Positions 59,445 to 64,000 of a stretch of 64,000 nt of DNA are shown piece after piece; position 1 is the first letter of the stretch; the number at the start of each line of letters is the position of its first letter. The DNA is taken from the NCBI GenBank assembly GCA_905182995.1, contig CAJJDP010000047.1, forward strand, positions 442,046-506,045, read 5' to 3'. A model generated the notes under the pieces. That model was not told the origin of the DNA and ran no database searches. It worked only from the letters and a program-made list of their open reading frames with translations. The DNA is from Paramecium octaurelia. Lineage: Eukaryota; Ciliophora; Oligohymenophorea; Peniculida; Parameciidae. A program made the translations under genes and the position numbers.

Positions 59445-60065
59445 TTTTTATATGAATCATATCCATTTATAATTTAGAATTTATTAAATAATAGAAACTT
59501 GAAAATATCCTTTAAACTCATCAAATTATTATTCTTTACCGTATCAATACTATGTACCAAAAAGTATATTGATTTATTTATACTTTTCTCTTACAATTCA
59601 GATTTCTCTTATATTGAACGAAATATAGTATAAAAGATATACAAGGAAGAATAGGGATTGATAAATGGTATTGTATATTTTGGAGAATAAGAGTCAATAC
59701 TATGGGGATTAGTACAAGAATAAAATACTTTTGAGATGAATTAATGAAATATCCTCAAGAGAGTAAATTAGTCTCTTTGAAATTTTATAAATATAAAGAA
59801 GACATAAAAGAATAGGAACCTTTTTGATGGGTTAAAGTGAATAATAAGATTAAGGAGTATTTAATTATCGAACCAAACAACTCTAAGATGGAAGATGGAA
59901 AGATAACAGGAATAATAAATATATAAATAACATATATTCATAAATCTAATTTTATTTTTGTAAGTTAATTTTAAATTAGCCATTATAAAACTCAGTTATG
60001 CTAAATTTATAGTATAATATTTTATTGATATATTGGAATCATTTCTTATTCAATTCTTAAATATT
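59445..60065. other. Non-coding or decayed stretch
   Basis: Around 59640-59930 one plus frame reads protein-like (GRIGIDKWYCIFWRIR, ESKLVSLKFYKYKEDIKE, WVKVNNKIKEYLIIEP) but carries two TGA codons and no suitable introns. It may be a decayed gene; otherwise AT-rich spacer. Confidence 0.35.
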
Positions 60066-60455
60066 TCAATTAATCTTAATTATTTTAGTGTTTAAACCTG
60101 GACTAATCGAATCTTTACTTTATTCATTCTAAATAGAATCTAATTAATCTAAATTTAACGTATTTTTTTCATTTTTTAAATAGATATGGAATAAAATAAC
60201 AAATAAAGCATGAGTCGAGCGTGTGTGTTCAATACAACTTTAGCTATGAAATTGATTGATCTTTTCTATTATCTGAGAATGATTAAAAACTACTAAAATA
60301 TTGAATGAAATTATACACTTTATGTTTAACAGTGAAATACAATTATAATTTATATCTTCAAATAGGGAGGATATTAATTGAATTATAGGTTCATTATTTT
60401 TTTGAAATTGAATTCTTAAACTGATGCCGATAGATGATAGTGAATCGATAGTCAA
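60066..60455 (-). CDS. 129-residue unknown protein
   Basis: Intronless frame MTIDSLSSIGISLRIQFQ... with LISSLFEDINYNCISLLN and a Ser/Lys/Asp-rich end (QNEQSKDSISPGLN). No domain recognised. Head-to-head with CFAP210. Confidence 0.45.
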
Positions 60456-60619
60456 AGATGTAAGTAAATTAATAAATGTACAATTTTAATAGTTGATTAA
60501 TTATATACCTTCATAAATGTTTTCTTACTCATAAGTAAACCATGTGATGAATGTCAAAAAATCAATAGATTGTGAAATTTCTTGAAAATTTAAGTTTAAT
60601 AAATAACACATTATAATAA

Positions 60620-62149
60620 ATGTTATCAAATACATCGAGAGGGTAGCAATAAAATCAATTTTCAAAAACATAAACCCAAACCCTAATACCACTTTCTGAA
60701 ATCAATCATATAAGAGGAAAACTTAAGGGAGGGAATTTGGCAACAGAAGAACGGTAACTGGATAAAATGAGAATGTATAACTTGCTTTCATTTTTAGGAA
60801 GGCAATTTCTGAAGAAAGGATGAAGCGTTGGCCAACGACTATAGCAGCTTATAAATAAAAAAGAGATTAGCATAGATTTGAAAAATTCACAGCAGCAGAG
60901 GAAGAGAGAAGGTAAATTGATGTTGAAGAGGAGATTTTTTAGAAGGAACAGAAGAAAATAACTTTGTAAAAGGCGAACATATAAATTTATGAAGATGGTG
61001 ATAGGATAAAGGCATTTCATGGGAAAATGCTTTTTTCTGATGTATTGCAAGAGAGAGATGAATAAATTATTATGGAGAAATATAAGAAAGAACTTTTGAA
61101 ATAATAGGAGGAGATCTATCAACAAATTATAGAAGAATAATTAGATGAATATGATTAAAAGTAAATTGTGAAATAGAAATTACTACAATAAAAGAAGAAG
61201 GAATAAAAGGATATGCTACATAAGTATGATAACATATATTTAGATAACATGAAGAAATGAAAGAGAAATATCTGACTAAATTAAAAGAAGAAAGAATTGA
61301 AGGAGAATTGATTAAGTAAAAGGTTAAGGATGCATTGGAAGAGGATTAAAAGATATAAAGACTAAAATAGGAAAAGATATTGGAGAATCAGAGATTAGTG
61401 TAGTTGGCGAATGATTAACTAAAAGAATTCAAGATTTAATAGAAAATTAAAGAGAAGGAAGAAGATGAAAAGATAAGGTAACACGCAGAAAAGAAACAAA
61501 GAATAGCTGAGATGCGAAAAGTGAGGGAGGACTTAAAATTTCATGAAAAATAATAATAGAGACAAAAATTGATTGATCGATAGATATAATAGTTAGAGGT
61601 ATTGAAGAAAGCCTAGGAAGAACATTTAAATAAATAAATTATAGAAGCTCAAGTTAAAGCTGAAGAAGTAGAAAAAATAAAAAAGCAGAAGAGAGAATAA
61701 ATGTGTAGAGCAATTGATTATAGTAGAAAGATCAAAGATGAAGTAAAAGAAACAGAATCTAAATGTATTCTATATTAATTAATATTTAGCTGTTGATTAT
61801 CATAAAAAAGAGTTTCAGACTTACTGGGAAAAAAGAGGCAAAGAATTAGAAGAAATAGAAAGAGCTGAAACTACTGCATAAAGAGAGAGAAGAGTTTAAA
61901 ATGCAAGATTCTAATAAAACTAAATTGATGAAAAGAAAGTATTATTGTCATCTTAATCTCTAATAGGTTATAAGAGAAAAAGAGTATATTGAATAATTAG
62001 ATTAATAAGAGGAGAAATAAAGAAAAATAGAAAAAGAGGATGAAATTTTCTTGATGTGGGCAAGTTAAAAAATTTAAGAACATTAGAAAGAAGGAAAGAA
62101 TATTTTACCTTTAATAAAAGAGCTAAAGACCTTAAGCAAAGTCCCATGA
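60620..62149 (+). CDS. CFAP210: Axonemal protein CFAP210 (CCDC173) homologue
   Basis: 477 residues, introns of 23, 20, 25 and 28 nt. TPH-type coiled coil with the CFAP210 landmarks: RMKRWPTTIAAYKQKR, IDVEEEIFQKEQKK, DGDRIKAFHGKMLFSDVLQERDEQ, then long Lys/Glu/Gln helices to the end. CFAP210 is a filamentous microtubule inner protein of ciliary doublets. The N-terminal 55 residues are Thr/Gln/Asn-rich. The CCCAAACCC stretch at 60674 is coding (TQT), not telomeric. Confidence 0.82.
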
Positions 62150-62338
62150 TTAAATATATTTTTAATTATGTTTCTATTATTTTAAATCAAATAAATTATT
62201 CCAATATAGAAAAATCAACTTTTGCTTTAGCAATAAATATAGTTGCTACTACTCATTATAAAGGTAATTCTTAAAGGCATTGAGAACAGTATATTTTTAG
62301 TTAATGCGTACTTAATTTTACTAAATTTTTGATTATAT

Positions 62339-62623
62339 TCAAATATTTACTATTTCAACTTTTATTGTTGTTTTAGTTATTCTTATTAAAATTCTATTCT
62401 TTTTACAATATTTTTGCCCATTTAATACCAAAGATATTTGTGCCTATACCAATCTGAGTTAAGAATTGGTTATAATGTTTCTAGTTTCTAAATTAGCTTC
62501 TTTTTTTTTTACAACTTAATATACTTTATTAAGGATTGCCACTTCTCTATTTTTGCATTCAGCACAATACCAACTTTAGGAATACTCAAATATTAAACAA
62601 TTACATTTTTTTTTCAATTACAT
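62339..62623 (-). CDS. 94-residue Lys-rich protein with paired cysteines
   Basis: Frame MQLKKKCNCLIFEYSQ...WYCAECKNREVAILNKV...KKKEANLETRNII to TGA 62339-62341. CNC and CAEC may bind metal. The A10 run at 62511-62520 keeps the frame. Unknown family. Confidence 0.4.
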
Positions 62624-63110
62624 AAAAAAGGTGATCTTCTAATGTTAAATCAATAGATTGAGTTATATTTCAAATGTTTAGAGAAAGTTTTCTAATACTA
62701 GGAAGCATCATGAGAGTCATAAGAGTCTTGGTTGAGATTTCTAACAATGAGATGAAGATGTAAGAATATACTAGTTGAGTTGAAAGTATCTGATTTTTTT
62801 TTGGTTTTTACTTATTTAAATGAAATTTAATAGTAAAATTCCAATTATGATTTTTCCCAATATTCAAAACCACCTTCTGCTTATAGTTTCTCAATATCTA
62901 AATTGTATTTTTAGTTCTTGTTCAGATATTAGATTGAATTTAGAGATGTTTTTAAAGTGGCAAGAAGTATGACTATTGTAGAGCGAATCTTAAGGATATG
63001 GTTTGCTATTTATAAGGCTACCCTTGATCAAAATTAAGTAGTTTTAAGGAGATTTTGTTGATTAGAATTGTGATCATGTTAATTCATAATAAATTAATTA
63101 AAAATTAATA
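62624..63110. other. Unresolved, possibly minus-strand coding
   Basis: Minus-strand pieces look protein-like (LNFDQGQPYKQQTISLRFALQQ near 62990; NQDSYDSHDASQYQKTFSKHL near 62710) but I could not join them with normal introns or a start. The rest is the Tom40 upstream region. Confidence 0.3.
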
Positions 63111-64000
63111 ATGGCAGCAATCAACAAAGAATAGGTTGACATGGATAATCCAGCATTTGCCTAACAAGATCCACATCTCAAAATAAATGATGAGGAAGAA
63201 ATGAGTTTACCACCTTAATTTAGAAATCGTTACCCAAGAAGACCACCACTTTTTGATGGTTTATTGAACAATGTTAGGGCTGTTACAAAAAAAGTAGAAC
63301 ATATCAAAGGATTTAAATTCGAAGTAGCTGGAGGATTATCCAGTAATTTTCATTTAGCTCATTCCTGGATGATTCCACCATCAGTATTTGAACACATCTA
63401 AAATTATAGAGCAAAGGCAAGGCACCTAATCCAAATCCTATGAAACAACCTCCAGTTCCAAGTTACACTCTAGCTGCTCAATATTTAGGAGGAGAGTTGA
63501 GAACTCCATTTGATCAGCCTTCATATATCATGACAGGAAGATGGGACTCTACTGGTAAATTGGAAGCTGCCATTATAAAGAAATTGAATGAAATGTTTAA
63601 TTTTAGGTACATCTACAAATTTCTATCATTAAAATAGATTCAGCGCATTCTATTTAGATTCTAGTCCAAATAATGCATAAGTCCATTTTGATTGCGACAT
63701 AACTGGAGATGATTATGTTCACTCCATTAAATTGGGCACAGGATTATACAGTTTCAATATGATGTAAACCATCGGAAAGAGAGTGGTACTAGGATATGAA
63801 ATGATGACATTGGTATAAAATTAAAATAAAATAGACTGAAAGAAACATGTCATTGATGAGTTATGCCTTTAAGTTTGGAATAAGCCAAAAGTAGAATTTG
63901 TATGCCCAATATGTTGGAGCTGCAGATTAATTAATTCTAGCCTACAACCATAGAGTATTTGACTGTATTTAAATTAGCTCTTGGACAAAGCTTACTTCAT
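63111..64000 (+). CDS. TOM40: Mitochondrial import channel Tom40, 5' part
   Basis: Runs off the window. Introns of 25, 31 and 22 nt. Hydrophilic N-terminus, then NNVRAVTKKVEHIKGFKFEV followed by AGGLSSNFHLAHSW, YTLAAQYLGGELRTPFDQP, IMTGRWDSTGKLEAAIIKK and DLYSF-type beta strands, matching Tom40, the 19-strand beta-barrel pore of the TOM complex. VDAC, its relative, is less likely because of the GGxxSSNFxLxH element at the barrel start. Confidence 0.8.

Noticed and set aside
60671-60690. CCCAAACCC as an interstitial telomere repeat
   Set aside because: Only about two units, and the bases are coding (Thr-Gln-Thr) in CFAP210.
1-64000. CRISPR arrays, prokaryotic operons, intact transposons or viral genes
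   Set aside because: No spaced direct repeats, ribosome-binding sites, inverted-repeat-bounded transposase genes or recognisable viral proteins were seen.

Overview
The window is ciliate macronuclear DNA, almost certainly Paramecium or a close relative. Inside genes TAA and TAG read as glutamine and only TGA stops. Introns are tiny (about 18-37 nt, GT...AG, typically GTA...TAG). Genes lie on both strands with very short gaps, and the DNA is AT-rich. Most reading frames I report run through many TAA/TAG codons, so a standard-code translation breaks them into fragments. For most multi-exon models the exon lengths sum to whole codons once the named introns are removed, which is my main internal check.

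Layout. 1-3 kb: 3' part of a NIMA-related (Nek-type) kinase with a TAA-encoded polyglutamine tract, then two small unidentified genes. 3.1-4.0 kb: minus-strand AT-hook protein with a paralogue at 58.3-59.4 kb. 4.46-8.5 kb: an exact 1400-bp duplication around one N (almost surely an assembly artefact) carrying a small gene, mitochondrial ribosomal protein uL11 and a Sec14/CRAL-TRIO gene. 8.7-12.3 kb: a degenerate tRNA-Ser, a trichocyst matrix protein and an STPGR/SHIPPO protein. 12.7-18.8 kb: a small acylated protein, an alpha/beta hydrolase, a LisH+MINDY deubiquitinase and a MYB protein. 19.1-25.1 kb: a tail-anchored protein, a Ser/Thr kinase, a ciliate-type membrane protein and an ABHD/YheT-like hydrolase. 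25.6-31.9 kb: a coiled-coil protein, an MGC-type protein, a BT1-family transporter and a conserved CxxC protein.

32-39 kb: a small gene, a PX-domain sorting nexin, a Rab GTPase, the histone chaperone ASF1, cytidine deaminase and an MFS transporter. 39-46 kb: a membrane protein with a possible degenerate histidine-kinase core, a B-box coiled-coil protein, a DHHC palmitoyltransferase, a possible ANTH-like protein and ribosomal protein eS6. 46-56 kb: a fatty-acid hydroxylase, another MGC protein, a large membrane cyclic-nucleotide phosphodiesterase, a RING/TRAF zinc-finger protein, a beta-propeller protein and a secreted peptide. 56-64 kb: an EF-hand protein, the AT-hook paralogue, the axonemal protein CFAP210 and the 5' part of Tom40.

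Most of it is ordinary housekeeping, ciliary (CFAP210, STPGR), secretory (trichocyst) and signalling content. I see no CRISPR array, no intact transposon and no operon system. The most unusual items are the AT-hook paralogue family, the 31-codon TAA polyglutamine run, extreme gene packing (abutting stop codons; start codons 8 and 13 bp apart), three separate MGC/MGN-type lipid-anchored micro-genes, and relics of a tRNA and of a kinase.
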